A stretch of DNA of 64,000 bases from Ulota crispa (lineage: Eukaryota > Streptophyta > Bryopsida > Orthotrichales > Orthotrichaceae): assembly GCA_963920765.1 (NCBI GenBank), contig OY987243.1:8618001-8682000 (forward strand), read 5' to 3'. The position numbers were made by a program, and so were the translations under genes. Positions 1 through 12,179 of this stretch are shown here, in pieces (within the stretch, counting starts at the first letter, position 1; each line of letters opens with the position of its first letter). The notes below the pieces were generated by a model. That model was not told the DNA's origin. It made no database searches and saw only the letters and a list, made by a program, of their open reading frames with translations.

Positions 1-704
1 ATACGGCTTGAATTTTCTTGGAATCGATCAAAATACCGTCACTCAAAATGATATAGCCAAGAAACTCAACTTGAGTAGTGTGAAAATCACACTTTTTCAG
101 CTTGGTGTATAGTCCAGTATTGCGGAGCTTTTCAAGTACTATCTTTACATGTTTTTCATGTTAAATTGGATCTTTAGAGTATATCAAAATGTCGTCTACA
201 TAGCAGACAATAAAGTCATTTAGGAATTTTTGGAATATATCATTCACAAGGTGTTGAAAGATTGCCGATGCATTTATAAATCCAAAAAGCATGACGTTGT
301 ATTAAAAATGGCCATACTTCATCCGAAAAGCTGTCTTCCGTTCGTTACCTTATTTGATTTGCAGAAGATTGTACGCTCCCTTAAGATCAATCTTGGTATA
401 AATGTTTGTTTGTCCGATTTGATTAAGAATTCTGCTAATTAGAGGTAATGGATACCGATTTTTGATTGTAACCTTATTAAGGTCTTGATAATTTATGAAC
501 ATTTGTAAAAATCCATCTTTCTTCTTCACAAGTAGGATAGGTTCATCAGCTGAAGACTTGAAGTGTCAAATAAAATTCTTGACCAAATTTTCATCAAGAT
601 ATTCTCTCAACGCAGAAAGCTCATTCTGTGATAGATTATAAATGGGTCCAAAAAGTGGTTGTGCACCTTGTTCAAGATCGACGGCGCAGTCATATAATCG
701 ATGC
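1..704 (-). pseudogene. Ty3/gypsy reverse transcriptase, degenerate
   Basis: Minus-strand translation gives successive RT blocks: a PKHR linker, a GPIYNLSQNELSALREYLDE-like N-terminal block, VKKKDG, NKVTIKNRYPLPLI, TKIDLKGAYNLL, a degraded MPFG box (read as MLFG), the catalytic YVDD (bases 191-202), then FLGYIILSDG near position 1. Stops interrupt it at the position of a usual arginine (TGA, likely from CGA), after the LLQIK block, after YGHF, and in the segment after YSKD. Several fit C-to-T change at former CGA or CAA codons, as expected of methylated old repeats. It encodes the polymerase that copies retrotransposon RNA into DNA. This copy cannot be functional. Confidence 0.88.
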
Positions 705-1359
705 TTAGGCAAAATATCTGCATTTTTTTTTTTCAAAAATATCTTGATACTCTTTGTACTCTTTTAGAAGCGTGGTTGTCTTGGTAATTTGTTCAAACAT
801 TGGAATAGCATATGCCACAAATGTATTACCATCTTTACCAGCTTGTATTAACGTTCGAGCTCCAACAAATAAAGATTTAAACACTTTTTGGCCGGAATGT
901 TCTATAGATTTAACCAATGATTTACCCGTAAAAGGGTTTTCAGGAAGAAATATAATACTACGGTTTATCCAATCAATTTATGAATTATATTTTTCAAGCC
1001 AAGAAAATCCTAAAATCACAGAACTGGAAGAAAAACAGATAAACATTGTAAATTACATGGTTACTGTGGTTTTCTACTACTATCTGCAAAGGAATCGTTT
1101 CATGGACAACATTGCTAGAAGATAGCGGTTATCCGGCAATAACTTTAACGTGAACGGCCTTTGACTTTTGAACTATGGGAATCGTATATAGTTTTACAAA
1201 CAATTCATCTATAAAACATGCTGAGGCTCCAGAATCTATCACAGCATGAACTTTAATATTTTTAAGACCTAAACAAACTGATATGGTAAAACAAAAAGCA
1301 AGATTTGCAAATAATACATGACCTGAAAATGTTGATGATATTGTAAGATCCAGTCGCAT
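705..1359 (-). pseudogene. Ty3/gypsy aspartic protease and protease-RT linker
   Basis: The minus-strand frame ending at 1129 contains the retropepsin active-site motif in the form VIDSGASACFID, followed by about 30 residues of the expected flap region. A second open segment (917-705) continues the linker and ends in EYQDIFEKKK before running into an A-rich homopolymer (723-731 on the plus strand), where the frame changes into the RT PKHR segment. Retropepsins cleave the Gag-Pol polyprotein. The break between the two open segments and the homopolymer shift show that the copy is decayed. Confidence 0.78.
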
Positions 1360-1419
1360 GGTCCCTATTGTGACTGGACTTTGTCGTTTTCCTATTGAAT
1401 GTTGGTACTCCGAAATTGT

Positions 1420-2411
1420 AAAGTGCGTTGTTGCTTCTTAAGACAATTGCTAACTTTATGTTTTTTTTTTCCACAGTAAAGACATAATCCTTCTTTACGT
1501 TGGCGTTTTTTCTCTTGTTCTGTAAAAGATTTAAATTAAATTGCATCAATTTGCATGTCTTTAGTTTTGGATTATTTTTCTAAACTTAGAGTTGAAAAAA
1601 AGACGAAATAACCAGTGTAAAGCCGCGGTGTGTTCCATGTTCAGTTATCTTGTTGTTGCTCAAATAGCATGTTATCACATTTGATAACTTAACTAATAGC
1701 ATCATTCAATGTCATAGACTCTGATAATGAAAGTAGTAAGTTTTTTACTTTATCATGTAAGGTATAATAGAATTGACTTATCAAAGCTTGTTCGCCTCAG
1801 TTGATGTCGCATGCGGACTGGCAAAAATTTAAAGCTTAAACTGATGCTGAACGTTGTCCTTGTCGTAAACTCTGGATCTTTGTTGTTGCAGAGCGTATTT
1901 TGTTATGCTCACCAAATGCTTTTCTAAAAGCGTCTAGAAACATTTTAAAACTGTCGAGTTTCAGAGAGTTCTTTTTAAAAAGCAGTACAAATTAAGAAAG
2001 TGCTTGTCTAAATAACAAAATTCTCATCAATCCAATGCAAGCTGCATCTGTCAAATATCGTTAGGGTTGAAGGAGTGTAATGAGTCAAACTTGATTGACA
2101 AAACCACAAAATTTAGAACTTGTAGCGTCAAATTTTTCCTGAAAGCTGACTCTAGGTTTTTTACTCTTACTAAAACTTAAAGCCTGCAACATAAAACTTG
2201 AAATATTGTTGACTTAAATAGTTAGTGCGGGTGTTGTAACATGTTCCCACTCTATAGATTGTTGCAGCCTTACTTTGAGGCTAGAAAGTCTTGAGTTGAG
2301 TTCTTCAGTCTGTTTCAATATTTGTTGTCGCTCTAGATTCATGGTTGTAATTGCGGACATGATAGCATCAAATTTTGAATCATTTATAATGATTTTGTTC
2401 TCTTCCGTCAT
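1420..2411 (-). pseudogene. Ty3/gypsy gag with CCHC zinc knuckle
   Basis: The first open segment (2411-2214) starts with ATG and encodes about 65 residues rich in E, Q, L and K with heptad-like spacing, typical of a coiled-coil gag N-terminus. The middle (2213-1550) is interrupted. At 1484-1442 the minus strand encodes CLYCGKKKHKVSNC, a canonical C-x2-C-x4-H-x4-C zinc knuckle of nucleocapsid type, just upstream of the protease. Gag packages the element's RNA. Frame changes between these segments mean that the copy is a relic. Confidence 0.72.
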
Positions 2412-2719
2412 GATGATAATGTAGTATTCTAGTAATACACATTGATAAAAACAACAAGACCACGAACGCTCGGAAAGATAAACGAGATAGGCTGTGAGAG
2501 TAATGCTTCGAAGCTAGCTTCACCAAAATTTTGTACAACTTTCTTTTTAAGTTTCTGTTTGGATCTGCTAATAATACGGATTTCAAGATTAAAATTGAAT
2601 TCACAGACAGTGGGTCTTTTCAGGTCCATAAATTTTAACGGTAAAAAAAATCTATAGTGAAAATAAACAACACCATCAATTTAAAAGCGAGTAATCCGCA
2701 ACTTTTAAAACACTTTGCA

Positions 2720-3173
2720 GTTTTCAAATAGAGGAGTAATCCACATTCTATTCAAAACCAGAAAGTTTTGATAATGTTGAAAAAGTCTCAACAAACTATT
2801 AGGGACAAATTCAGTGACAAAAATAAAGCAGAGGAAACATAAAATAAAGACAAAAGTTCAGAAGTGTACTTAGAACCAAGGCTAGAGTAGTATATTAAAA
2901 AGTAGTAATATAAGGCAAGGCTAAGGCTTGAAGGCCAAAGATTAAGGCGGCAAGATGAGTTGTTGAGATTGAGGAATATCTTAGTTTCGACTCCTTTATA
3001 TATTAATGATCAAAGCTTGTCCGTCAAGCTTAGAAGTTGTTTGAGAAGCTTCTTCTGATTTTGACGGCACTCGAGCTGCATTTATTAGATAGAAAGCATC
3101 TTGAGAAATTTCCAACTTTCTAGAATTTTCTAGAAGCTTTCTAGAACTAGTCAATTGGTTCATGCCCGTGACA
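2720..3173 (-). repeat. Probable 5' LTR of the Ty3/gypsy relic, with TATA box
   Basis: On the minus strand a TG-initiated sequence (TGTCACGGGCATG) starts at 3173, a start common to gypsy LTRs. About 170 bp downstream lies a TATA box reading TAATATATAAAGGAG (2991-3005). The gag ATG follows further downstream at 2411. The second LTR is outside the window, so the end of this one (about 2720) is a guess from spacing and cannot be checked against a partner copy. Confidence 0.5.
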
Positions 3174-3539
3174 GCTAGAGTTGGAAATGTGAACTAGGAG
3201 CTAGAATCGACAAGCTAGCAGATGTGAGCTTGGGCTTGACAGCCAGCAAACTTTGGCCAAAATGTGAGTGAGGAGCTAGGAATGTCACAAGTTAAAGAAT
3301 CTGTCAGCGAGGTAGTGTCTTAAGCTGAGAGACTCAATTAGCTATGTGATTTTTCAAAGAGCTGGCAAGAGGAATAAAAAGAGCTGGTCAATGCGAGGCT
3401 GAGCTGTTAGGATTCCCGAAGAGCTGCTAGGAGGACTTGCTGTATGGTGATGAGGTGAGGCCGGAATTCTGGTAAGGTTCGGGTAAGCTGAGACTCTAGA
3501 TAGGAACTAAGGGAATACTAGGACTTCTAAGAAGTGTGG
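3174..3539. other. Unassigned stretch, purine-rich and GAGCT-rich
   Basis: No coding signal was seen. The plus strand repeats short words such as GAGCTGG, GAGCTAG and GAGCTG with variable spacing, suggesting decayed low-order repetition just outside the gypsy LTR start. No terminal structure was recognised. Confidence 0.4.
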
Positions 3540-4700
3540 AAGCGGTGTTGCCAATCATGATCCAACTTCTTTGAAGTTAATAAGATCAAATGCACTAAAA
3601 GACTACTATGGAATCCCACTACTAATTTGGGATCCCAACACTCTTTGAACTCCAAAAACTCTATAATCACATGCAAAAAGAAGAAGCTATGCTAAGGTGG
3701 GACCAAAATAGGGGACAAGGGTGATAAGATGAAGAAATACAAGTGATGATTGACATAAAAAGTGATGGTGACCAAAAAAGAGAAATGAGAGTGTTTTTGG
3801 GAGGAGGTGGGCCTTCCTTTATACATTTGGAGGAGGACACGTTGGCCCTCTATCTAGGGGATCCATAGATCCCTTGAAATCTACCTAAAATCTAAGAAAA
3901 ACTTAAAATGGATAAAATCTGGATGACTTCGTCATAACTTTTGGAGCATAGCTCCAAACAACAAAAAAATAGTGGCATTGGATTCCTTGGATCCAAAATA
4001 GCCGGTTTTGATTGTTCACGCTCCCAATTCCGAGCTACAGGGCTTCAAGAAACTTGAATGAAGAGTTAAGGGTAGATGGATGAAAAACTCAAAAAGGGGA
4101 ATTCATCCCAAATTGAGAAATTGACTTCACGAGTCTTCCAACATTGTCGGGGGAGCCAGGAAACACTCTTTGCTTCCATCAATTGGGCTCCAAATGGATG
4201 ATATCTTGCAATTAGATGTCGCGCGCCTTCTTGAAATTGGATGGACGTTGTCGTTTGAGGCCTTGTTGCTATCGAAACAACTTGAAACTTGAAGGATTTT
4301 CATAAATCTTTGAGAAACTCTTCCTTGAATTTTGGTGGCATTTTGCTGTCATTTGTCAACTTCCTTTGACCAGGTGTAACCTAAAAGGTTGATTACTTGG
4401 AATCACGCTCTCCAAGGAGCGAAGGTTATGGGGGACCTTGGGTATAGACGCACCAAATGTTGTTGTTGTTGGTTGTTGAATTGCAAGCTAGTGATGTAGT
4501 CCTGGGCCATGGCGTAATTGAGCAAAACCTAAACTAATCCTTTCTAATTAGGTTAGTAGGTACTTTTAGAGGGGATCCCAAGTCCTTAGTAGCAATACCT
4601 CTCAAACCCACTAAAAACTACTAAATCTTACTAAATCACTTCTAGTGACTTACTAAATGGAGTAGGGTAAATGGCGCACCATTAACCATTTGATTTAACC
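3540..4700 (-). mobile_element. LTR-like segment with TATA box and possible primer-binding-site junction
   Basis: On the minus strand a TATA box in the context ATGTATAAAGG (about 3815-3827) is followed by a pyrimidine-rich leader, as in LTR U3-R transitions. At 4449-4458 the plus strand reads CGCACCAAATG followed by TTGTTGTTG. The reverse complement, CA followed by TTTGGTGCGTC, resembles an LTR end (CA) next to a TGG-initiated primer-binding site. The two signals may belong to one or to two elements. No gag or pol was found beside them. Confidence 0.3.
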
Positions 4701-6600
4701 AATCTAAATCAACATAAATGGCTATTCCACTTATATTGATGTAATTTTGACCCTAAGTAAAACAAAAAACAAATTTAGGACTTCTGGTGCAAAATTTGGA
4801 ACTGACAACATCAAGAACACGTTTATTTTGAAATCTAAAACAATTTTTACAATTGCCATACCATATGGAAGTACTGCCCTCTATGCACCTCCACTTCTTG
4901 GATAGTTGACACTTGACACTTACTGGTGTGTGAAGCAGTATTATCATTATTGCCTATAAAAATGGTTTATTGTTTATTACGGTAAGCTAAAATTCACTAA
5001 ACTTACATTCACAATATTGAGTCAGTGTAAACAATTCTAAAGTGCATGGAAAAAACAAAAGTAATCTTTACAATGTACAAGTAGTGACGTCTTCCCACTA
5101 GAGAACAAGATAGACTGTCATTGCTACTGCAATAGCAAGAGATTTATAGTCAAAAATTGTAACAACCACTCTTATTATTTTTGCTTTTTGAGAGCGTCAA
5201 CTGGTAGTACTTCCTTAACCCTTCAATGTCAAACGGCTTGCAATATGTACAAGTTCACAAGTGGTAAGTGATAGCCTAATGGTCGGGTCACGTCTAACGT
5301 TTAAGGAATAAGTGCGTCATGAGCATGGCCTATTGGTGAAGACTCCATAATTGTTTTCAATACAATTGCATTTAAAGCAAAAAACAATGCATAAGCATTA
5401 ATCATCACAGGAATTGATTTATAATCATGCCCATTCATCCAACAATGATCTAGAATAGTTTTAATACCAGAAGTGAAGTTTGAAGCATGCATATCACACC
5501 AAATTGTGGTCTTGTAGGGATACAAGGCAGCCACTTATGGCCACCAGTCCCAACACAAGTATTAGGGCAGGGCATGCAGCACTTAAACTAGCAAAGCAAA
5601 TGACAAAAACATCAACAAAATTGTAAAGTAGAATAGTGGTTGTGCTTGTTAAGTACAATTATGCAAATGAGGATGATTGTGCAAAATACTCCATTTGTAG
5701 AAAAATATAGGATTGACTACAATAGCATGAATTTGAAAGTGTAGCAAAATAATAATACACTATTGGTCTATACCAAAGAGATAAAGAACTCCAGTCTAGA
5801 CAAATATGAATCAACAGTCTATTTGGTTGTTCAAGTTCTCACTCCAAAATGCATAATAAAATTGGAGCTAATACATTGTCCTTCCCCTCTCTAAGAATGG
5901 ACTCCTTACTCCACCAAAGTAATTGTGATTAAGGACCACCAAACAGTACATGTCCTCTTTTCTCTTCAAGTTTGGCACCCATCATTGAATTGGTTACAAG
6001 ACAACTTTTATGAATGGAATAGATAATAGATATGCAAGTCCCATGGATGATTTCTAGCCCATAGGACTTTGGCAACATGTGAATCAGTTTTGTTTTAGGA
6101 CACCCTCACTTTATTTATGTTGTTGGTTCCTAACACAATTACAATACAAGCACAAAATTGGATGATATTATCACTATAATATAATGTAGATACAACTTAC
6201 ATCAAAAGTTGACAAAAGTTGTATTAAACCAAGCACCCAAAGAAGCATTCAAAAGTAAGACTACAACTTGCAAGTTATAATGTTTAAGAGCTTACATGGT
6301 AAACGAGGTGGTAAGTTATTGCAACCTGCAAATGCACTTGTTTCCTCATCAAACCAAGTTTAGCCCCTCAATTTATACAAAAGACAAACAAGACAAAATG
6401 AATGAAAGTACTTGAAGGCAGGATCAACATGTGGCTATCAATGAAAACTACTTAAAATTGATTATTCAAGCAGGTCGACAAAGATCAACACGAAGAGAAA
6501 CATCTGAAGAATCAATTAAACTTGCGGTATCTAGTGGTTTTTGGTCACTACCAACATGCAATGACAACATTGTCGTGATGTAAATCACGGCATGTGATAA
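4701..6600. other. Long AT-rich stretch without recognisable genes
   Basis: Open frames here are short and lack family motifs or splice support. The sequence is AT-rich and neither repeats elsewhere in the window nor shows clear inverted ends. It is probably old intergenic or transposon-derived DNA, but I see no positive evidence for either. Confidence 0.4.
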
Positions 6601-7150
6601 AAATAAGTAAAGTGATTAGATTATAATATGTATGAGGTGTTGTATTCTTTTTCCTTCATCCGCAGTTTTGTCCTTGTTTAGTAAGGTTTTCTCTGATAAG
6701 GTTTTGATGAGGCTACCACCGTACAGAAGTATTAGTTAACTAGAGTCCATTGGGATTTACTTTAGTAAACAGATTCCATGGACCTATAATAGAAAGGGAC
6801 TTTTACCTAGGAGTTATTTTGTATAAAATAACTCATAGACCAATGGTAGAGAAGGACTTTTACTTTATGTCTTCTCTCTTTAGTATATAGGTGGAAATCT
6901 ACTCGGGAAAAGATGAGATGTTCTTCATAAAATACATTACATACTCCATGAGATGCACTTCATAATATATATTATATACTCCATATTTCTTACTTCTTTC
7001 TTCTTACATACTTTGGTTTTTTATCTTTTGTAGCTCTATTTTGAGAGCAAGATTATGTTACATTGTGTCTTTCCATTTGTTGATCTGAGATAAGCTATAG
7101 CTAGACACCCCGCGTGTTCCCAAAGCAAACTCCTCTATATCCAGCAATGT
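6600..7150 (+). mobile_element. Possible Ty1/copia LTR-type sequence
   Basis: At about 6640-6715 the sequence reads TTCTTTTTCCTTCATC, then GTTTTGTCC, then TCTGATAAGGTTTTGATG followed by AGGC. This series closely resembles the conserved 'TTTTTCCTT..GGTTTT..AAGGTTTT.A.GAGGC' block found in many plant copia LTR regions. It is followed by a roughly repeated phrase ending in GGGACTTTTAC or AGGACTTTTAC (6780-6870) and by a TA-rich TATA-like tract. No integrase or RT lies beside it, so it could be a solo LTR. The identification rests on motif memory only. Confidence 0.35.
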
Positions 7151-8920
7151 TCTAGTATAGTGGAATTCACAAATAGGCATCAATATGGTCAGCATTTTCT
7201 ATTCATTCTCATCTCATCTAGAAGAATAGTGAAAGTGACAAACAAAATACATTCTAGAAGACCATTTTGGGCAGTTCCTGCTATTCATTGGATCCTTGGA
7301 GTACTATTTTTGTGCTGAGTGGTGAGCCTATTAACAACTTTTCAACATTTACATAAGCCTACAATCTATGTTTGTCACTCATTCATGCCGCCTTCTCTAA
7401 TTGTTTGTCCATTTGGACTTGACTCTACGTGCTGATACTTGAAAAGTACGCACTCTAACAAAGAAATCCACTTAGCTCAGCAGGAAATTGGGATGACTCT
7501 TTCACTACACACTAGTGTATAAAGATAATTTGGCTTCAAATAAGTGGTTCTTGTCGAGACAATAACCAGTTAATTTGTCAATTGATTCAGCATGCGCAAG
7601 AATGAATATATACCAACTCACTGATAATAGACAACAATTGAGCCCTTCTTAACCCTTAGTTCAGCTGCGCGTTGCCATTGACAAAAAATATCTTGGTATT
7701 CACTTCTAGCCTGAAAGCATATAATATTATATTGATGTATTGCAATACTATTAGCTAACTGCATGTGGTGAAGGCTCAATAAGTACATATACCTTATGAA
7801 TACCTAGTTGAGATAGATGTACATATTGTGACAAAGAGCAAAGAGAGGCTATCCTACTAAACCTGCTAGAAAAGAGAGCCATGGCATAGCTGCAATAGGT
7901 GAGCACCATATGCATATGTATTCATAATTTGTGGCTTGCAATCATTGTATCCACAATCTTGAATTAGTAAAGGCGGTAAAACTCAAATAGGCAGCAATAT
8001 GACTAACACGCAAAACAAAAGGGACGTTCTAGCCTGCTTGGAAAACAATGTATATGTTCAGATCAAGCATAGGCAGTCTCACCGTGGCCTAGTCCAATTG
8101 AAGTTGTGTCTGTAGTCACAAGTGAACGTGAGAATTAGGAATGTTAATCAGAGGGTAGTTCATGGTTGAATGAAAGTTGGCAACATACTTCAAGTACTAA
8201 TAAGTTGTAATGTCTTATACAATTTTCAATTACCTTAAGTTGTGATGGCAGTGTTGTGGGTGTTATCATTAGACAAGAGCAAAGCCAAGCACCTAAAGTT
8301 GGTCAAAGTAAAGTGTTGTAAGTAGTTCAAGAAATTCTAGATTCTTCTAGCATGCATGAAGGCTATGTCCAAATCCTGCAACACTCACATTCTCTAGATT
8401 GGAAGAACGAATGGAGGAGGTCCAAACATAGACCCCATGCAATGTTAGAGAAGCATGGAGATTAAAGAGCTTAGCACCATGAAAATCTTCAACTCCATCA
8501 CTTGGATTTTGCATTGGATGAATTCTTCCTTACAATTTCCTTGTACCCTCCATAAGAATCAATCCTTGGTTGATTTTCAAATCCAAGCCAATTTAGTGAT
8601 ACGATTCAAGAAACATAGACAAAGCACATAAAAAAACATTCAACTTGTTTGGTGCGTCAAACTTGAATGACGCTACCAAGTACCAATGAGGGTACAGCTC
8701 TGGCTAGCTAAGACTAGTGGAATGTGGAAACTCCGTGTTCTAATCCTGAAGATATGACCTTTTGATATCAAAGAATGTGGTCTATTGACCTCACATAAGC
8801 ATTGACTAATTTCAGAAGCTTTGAACAGATACATTTTGCAACCAAGTTAGTGGACATTTGGGGTGAATATGATATTGTACTAAAATACAACCCACAAACA
8901 AGCAAAAAGAACAAAGTTTT
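7151..8920. other. AT-rich stretch without recognisable genes
   Basis: No open frame with a recognisable domain, no tRNA-like structure and no clear terminal repeats were found. A few imperfect short repeats are present. Nothing was annotated. Confidence 0.4.
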
Positions 8921-8925
8921 GCCAC

Positions 8926-9720
8926 ATGCATGCGACTGCTAAGAGGGTGAATGCATGGTTGAGTGGCTCAAAATTGTGTCACATTCTAAAAAACTGCACA
9001 CATCCAATTTTCAAATGCCTAAAAGGTACATTGGAAATTTTCAAAAAATATAAAAAAGTCCATTGTAGAGATTTAAACTTCATTGTAACTACAATAATGT
9101 TGTTCAGTTTCTTCTTTGGCATTTTATGGAAGTGTAAAGGACTTTTGAAAAAACACAAGTGTGACATTTGTGTTGGCAACAAGTTTTTCAAGGACTTTTT
9201 AAAGATAGCATAGTTACTCAAGAGAATACAAAGGACTAGGATTCTAGTGGGTATTTGGACAAACTTTTAAGAAATTATAATTTTATTTTGTAAATGTGTA
9301 TAGAATGTTTGCAAAGGACTTTGTAAGGCCTTTTTAAACCTTCTATCTTACAAGTTCTTTTTCTCCTTTGTTTTTTTTGTTTTTCCAATTTTTCTTTTTG
9401 CAACTTGAGTATTTTTCTAAGTTCTAGAAGTGCTTCTAGCGTTAAGGACTTTTTGAATAACTTTGATTGATTTAAGGCTAAGCCTTAGAATACAGCCTAC
9501 AGTGGGTAATTTCAAAAAGAACAGATCCGGAGACATTGGACCGTTGAATTGAGTTTATAAGTCCATTGTAAACATGAAGAGGCCACTTAGCCGCCAAGAC
9601 ACTTCATGCAATTACAAACTAACTCTTGAATCAAAATCCATAAACCCACTTAAGGGACTTTGAAGATAGAGACTTTTGCCAAAATTGAGTCACTCAACCT
9701 TGCATTCACCCAAGAGGACA
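8926..9720 (+). repeat. Dispersed repeat, empty-site copy (inverted relative to 39480-41150)
   Basis: This block matches, in reverse complement, the two sides of 39480-41150. The shared landmarks are the stretch encoding the NFQ-like and FFFGILW-like peptides, the GGACTTATAAACTCAATTC-type block near 9540-9560, and AAACCCACTTAAGGGACTTT at 9641-9660. The other copy has a TTAA-family element inserted exactly at the TTAA that is single here (9650-9653). A 95-codon open frame (8926-9213) has a counterpart in the other copy, but both carry stops when aligned, so I regard it as noncoding repeat sequence. Confidence 0.72.
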
Positions 9721-10200
9721 CAATCAATTAAGAATTTTGACAAACTAGATAACAAAGAGAATTAGTAACTATCCATGTAGAATTCTAGAAGGGCAAGCAC
9801 AAGGGCGCACAAACAGGGGGAAGAGGCATGTCGGAAGGACAGTCAGGAGTAGTAATCACATTAGATCTTGCTAGTGAACTACACGAGCACAAGGAAGAAC
9901 TATTCTCTTGACAATTGACATGTCACAAAGCCATCAAAAGTCTAGAATGTTTAAAATTGCCCGACTTGTGCCTAAAATTCAAAAAAATGAAGAGAAAATA
10001 AAAAAGAAGAAGCTCATAGGCTTCAATGAAGCACAAGAGGGATTAGCTGAAAGCTTAAGCAACATACTTACATGACAGGTTCTGAGAACTCTACAACATT
10101 AACGCCAACAGTCATCAATTGGTCAATGAGAAACAAGAATTATAGAGTCAATTACGTCGTGCTGCTAAAGAAACAATCAATCTAAAAAGTTTCACAAGAA
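9721..10200. other. Unassigned stretch
   Basis: Mixed-composition sequence between the dispersed repeat and the GC-richer block. No gene, terminal repeat or RNA gene was recognised. Confidence 0.35.
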
Positions 10201-10209
10201 TCCTTTTAA

Positions 10210-10524
10210 ATGACAGCTAGTCTAACTCACACTCAAAATCCAAGATTGCACCTAGGCAATCCGATTTCGAATTCAAAAGCCAATGTGAGAGTATCTACGA
10301 AACTAGCAAGAACACCATTGGTGGCTATGCAAGAGGCACAACGTGTGACCAACAAAAATGATCATCACGATGATGGTGATGATGGTTGTGGATACTCAGG
10401 TTTCCTAGTCAAATCCCGTCATGACAAAAACGTAGTGTTGCGGGATGGCAAATCTTCATCTTGTATGGAATTATACATTCCAGCCAGCCAAGCAAGTAGT
10501 GAGAGGGAGCTCTTTCTAGTTTGA
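10210..10524 (+). CDS. Hypothetical open frame in a GC-richer block
   Basis: A 104-residue open frame starts MTASLTHTQNP and contains a His/Asp/Gly-rich run (NDHHDDGDDGCG) from a GAT-type trinucleotide repeat near 10365-10385. No family is recognised. Another open frame of similar length overlaps on the minus strand (10747-10409), and a promoter-like TATA box on the minus strand lies at 10681-10693, so strand use is uncertain. It may equally be LTR or untranslated DNA. Codon choice and context do not settle it. Confidence 0.15.
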   Translation: MTASLTHTQNPRLHLGNPISNSKANVRVSTKLARTPLVAMQEAQRVTNKNDHHDDGDDGCGYSGFLVKSRHDKNVVLRDGKSSSCMELYIPASQASSERELFLV

Positions 10525-10680
10525 AGGGACTAGATGGAAGGTCGGCAGGCGGATGTGCTAGCAAGCTAGGCCAATGGGGACTACCAGTAGAGGTGAGCGG
10601 GGAGGAACAAATAACACCGAGTGAAATGGCAACAACAAAGGCGGCAGATATATAATGGCTCCAAGGTAGTGTGCGAGTGG

Positions 10681-10706
10681 ATCCTTTTATAGGACAGCTG
10701 ACGTCA
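10681..10706 (-). promoter_or_regulatory. TATA box with upstream TGACGTCA element
   Basis: The minus strand reads TGACGTCA (10699-10706), then CCTATAAAAGGAT (10681-10693). A palindromic TGACGTCA (CRE or as-1-like, a bZIP binding core) immediately upstream of a strong TATA box is a credible core promoter, perhaps an LTR promoter. The sequence downstream on the minus strand is pyrimidine-rich and leader-like, with no obvious long coding region. Confidence 0.5.
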
Positions 10707-10749
10707 GTGCCCATGATGAGGTCACAAGGGCACAACAAGAGAGACAAAG

Positions 10750-11640
10750 GTGTCTATAGAGAAAAAGGGCGGAGGGCTACTCTGCCACAAGTGGAAACTA
10801 CATGCAGCTAGGAATAGAAAAAACTCTATAGCTCTGCATTTGTTCTTGCTCCCCACTCCCCAAGGGCAGAATGAACAATATAATTCTGGCCTTGAGATCT
10901 GGACACATAAGCTAGATGCAGGCGATGCGTCTCTACCGAATTTGCCATGTCCCTCCTTTTGTCTAGGATTATCCCAGCCTACCGCTTACTTGCTAGCTTT
11001 CCTGCCAGCCATTCCACTACCAATGGCACTATACTACCCCCTTGAACTACAAATCACCCACTAGACTCCACCCGAGGGGCGAGAATTGTGTTTGAGATAG
11101 CTAGCTTGAGTGTGCGTCTCCACTCCCTACTTGCTCCATCACGGCCTTGCCTCCCAATACATATACGACGTTGTCTTCCACTTGCGGCGTTAGCAATTAC
11201 AGTATCAGTATAAGTGCATTACTAGTCACAAGCTTGAATCTGACCATTTGTGCCAAATGGTGGTCGTGTGCTTCCATTTAATATGAGCCTCAGCAAGGGT
11301 GGCAGCCTTGGTCTTTGAAATGAGAAAGGAATTTTGGCACATGATGAATTGGTGGGGATGGGTATCCAGGTTAGATGCATCAAACACAGATTAGGGCTAC
11401 GGCTTTTTCTTACTTGCTTTGGTTGGCGATCAATCGCTCTGAGTCAGGATACTACTATATTAAATCAGTATTTACTTGCAATGAATGATATGATGGCGAG
11501 ATGGACATTGCCTTGTAGGCTGGCAAGCATGGTAGTCATCGTACCATCCCTTGAGTAAGTAAGAGATTTGAGGAATATGGATAGTAATAAAGCGTGAATT
11601 AGCATAACTTTACAAGCTTTAGTAACTTAGTTAAAAGAAA
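10750..11640. other. Mixed-composition stretch upstream of the TATA box; no gene assigned
   Basis: Open frames on both strands are short and lack motifs. In the minus-strand reading this would be the region upstream of the TGACGTCA/TATA promoter and could be an LTR U3. No partner LTR was found in the window. Confidence 0.3.
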
Positions 11641-12179
11641 TATTACATGTATAGAAGATATGGGATTACATCATTTTTTTGTTTGGATTTTGTAAAAAAC
11701 TTAATTTTGACTATGCAAGAATTTTCTAAAGATTGGCTAGTATATAGCTGTTGTTTCAAGGGTGCTAAAGTTTGAGCGGGGAGCGGTGAGAGTTGAGCTG
11801 AGAGCGGTGAGAGTTGAGCTGAGAGCGGTGAGCGGCAAGTAGTGTGCAAAAATTCTTGAGGATTTAGAAGTTGAAAATGATAATTTAATGAACTTCTTAC
11901 AATAATGTAAATATGCAAAAATGGTCATTACATGAATTTTTTTTTATGTATGAAAATCATCCATTGAAAATAATGAATGAAGAATCATATTGAATGAATG
12001 AAAAATTACATGGATGAATGAAAAATGAAATGGATGAATGTAGATGGAGGGAGGACAACAAATATGATGCTAATGCGTTTAGAATGATACATTGTAATAA
12101 ATAATCAAGGCAAAGTACTCAAAAACTAGAGAATACAAAATTTCATAGATATCCATTTTTTCAAAGAAAGAAGATCAGA

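Larger units (their letters stand above)
1..3173 (-). mobile_element. Degenerate Ty3/gypsy (chromovirus-like) LTR retrotransposon, 5' part
   Basis: Read on the minus strand the parts occur in the usual order: LTR (about 3173 downward), gag, CCHC zinc knuckle, aspartic protease, reverse transcriptase. The element runs off the window at position 1, so RNase H, integrase and the 3' LTR are not visible. It is broken by several in-frame stops and by frame changes at A/T homopolymers (for example 723-731). I could not assign a primer-binding site with confidence. The gag-pro-pol order with protease before RT is that of Ty3/gypsy elements. The chromodomain, which would define a chromovirus, would lie outside the window, so that label rests on RT sequence resemblance only. 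Confidence 0.85.

Noticed and set aside
754..1125. 123-codon plus-strand open frame
   Set aside because: It lies antisense to the clear minus-strand protease and linker of the gypsy relic.
8926..9213. 95-codon frame conserved in two copies as a transposon protein
   Set aside because: The second copy (41146-40928) aligns only with stops in the matching frame, and both are embedded in a noncoding dispersed repeat.
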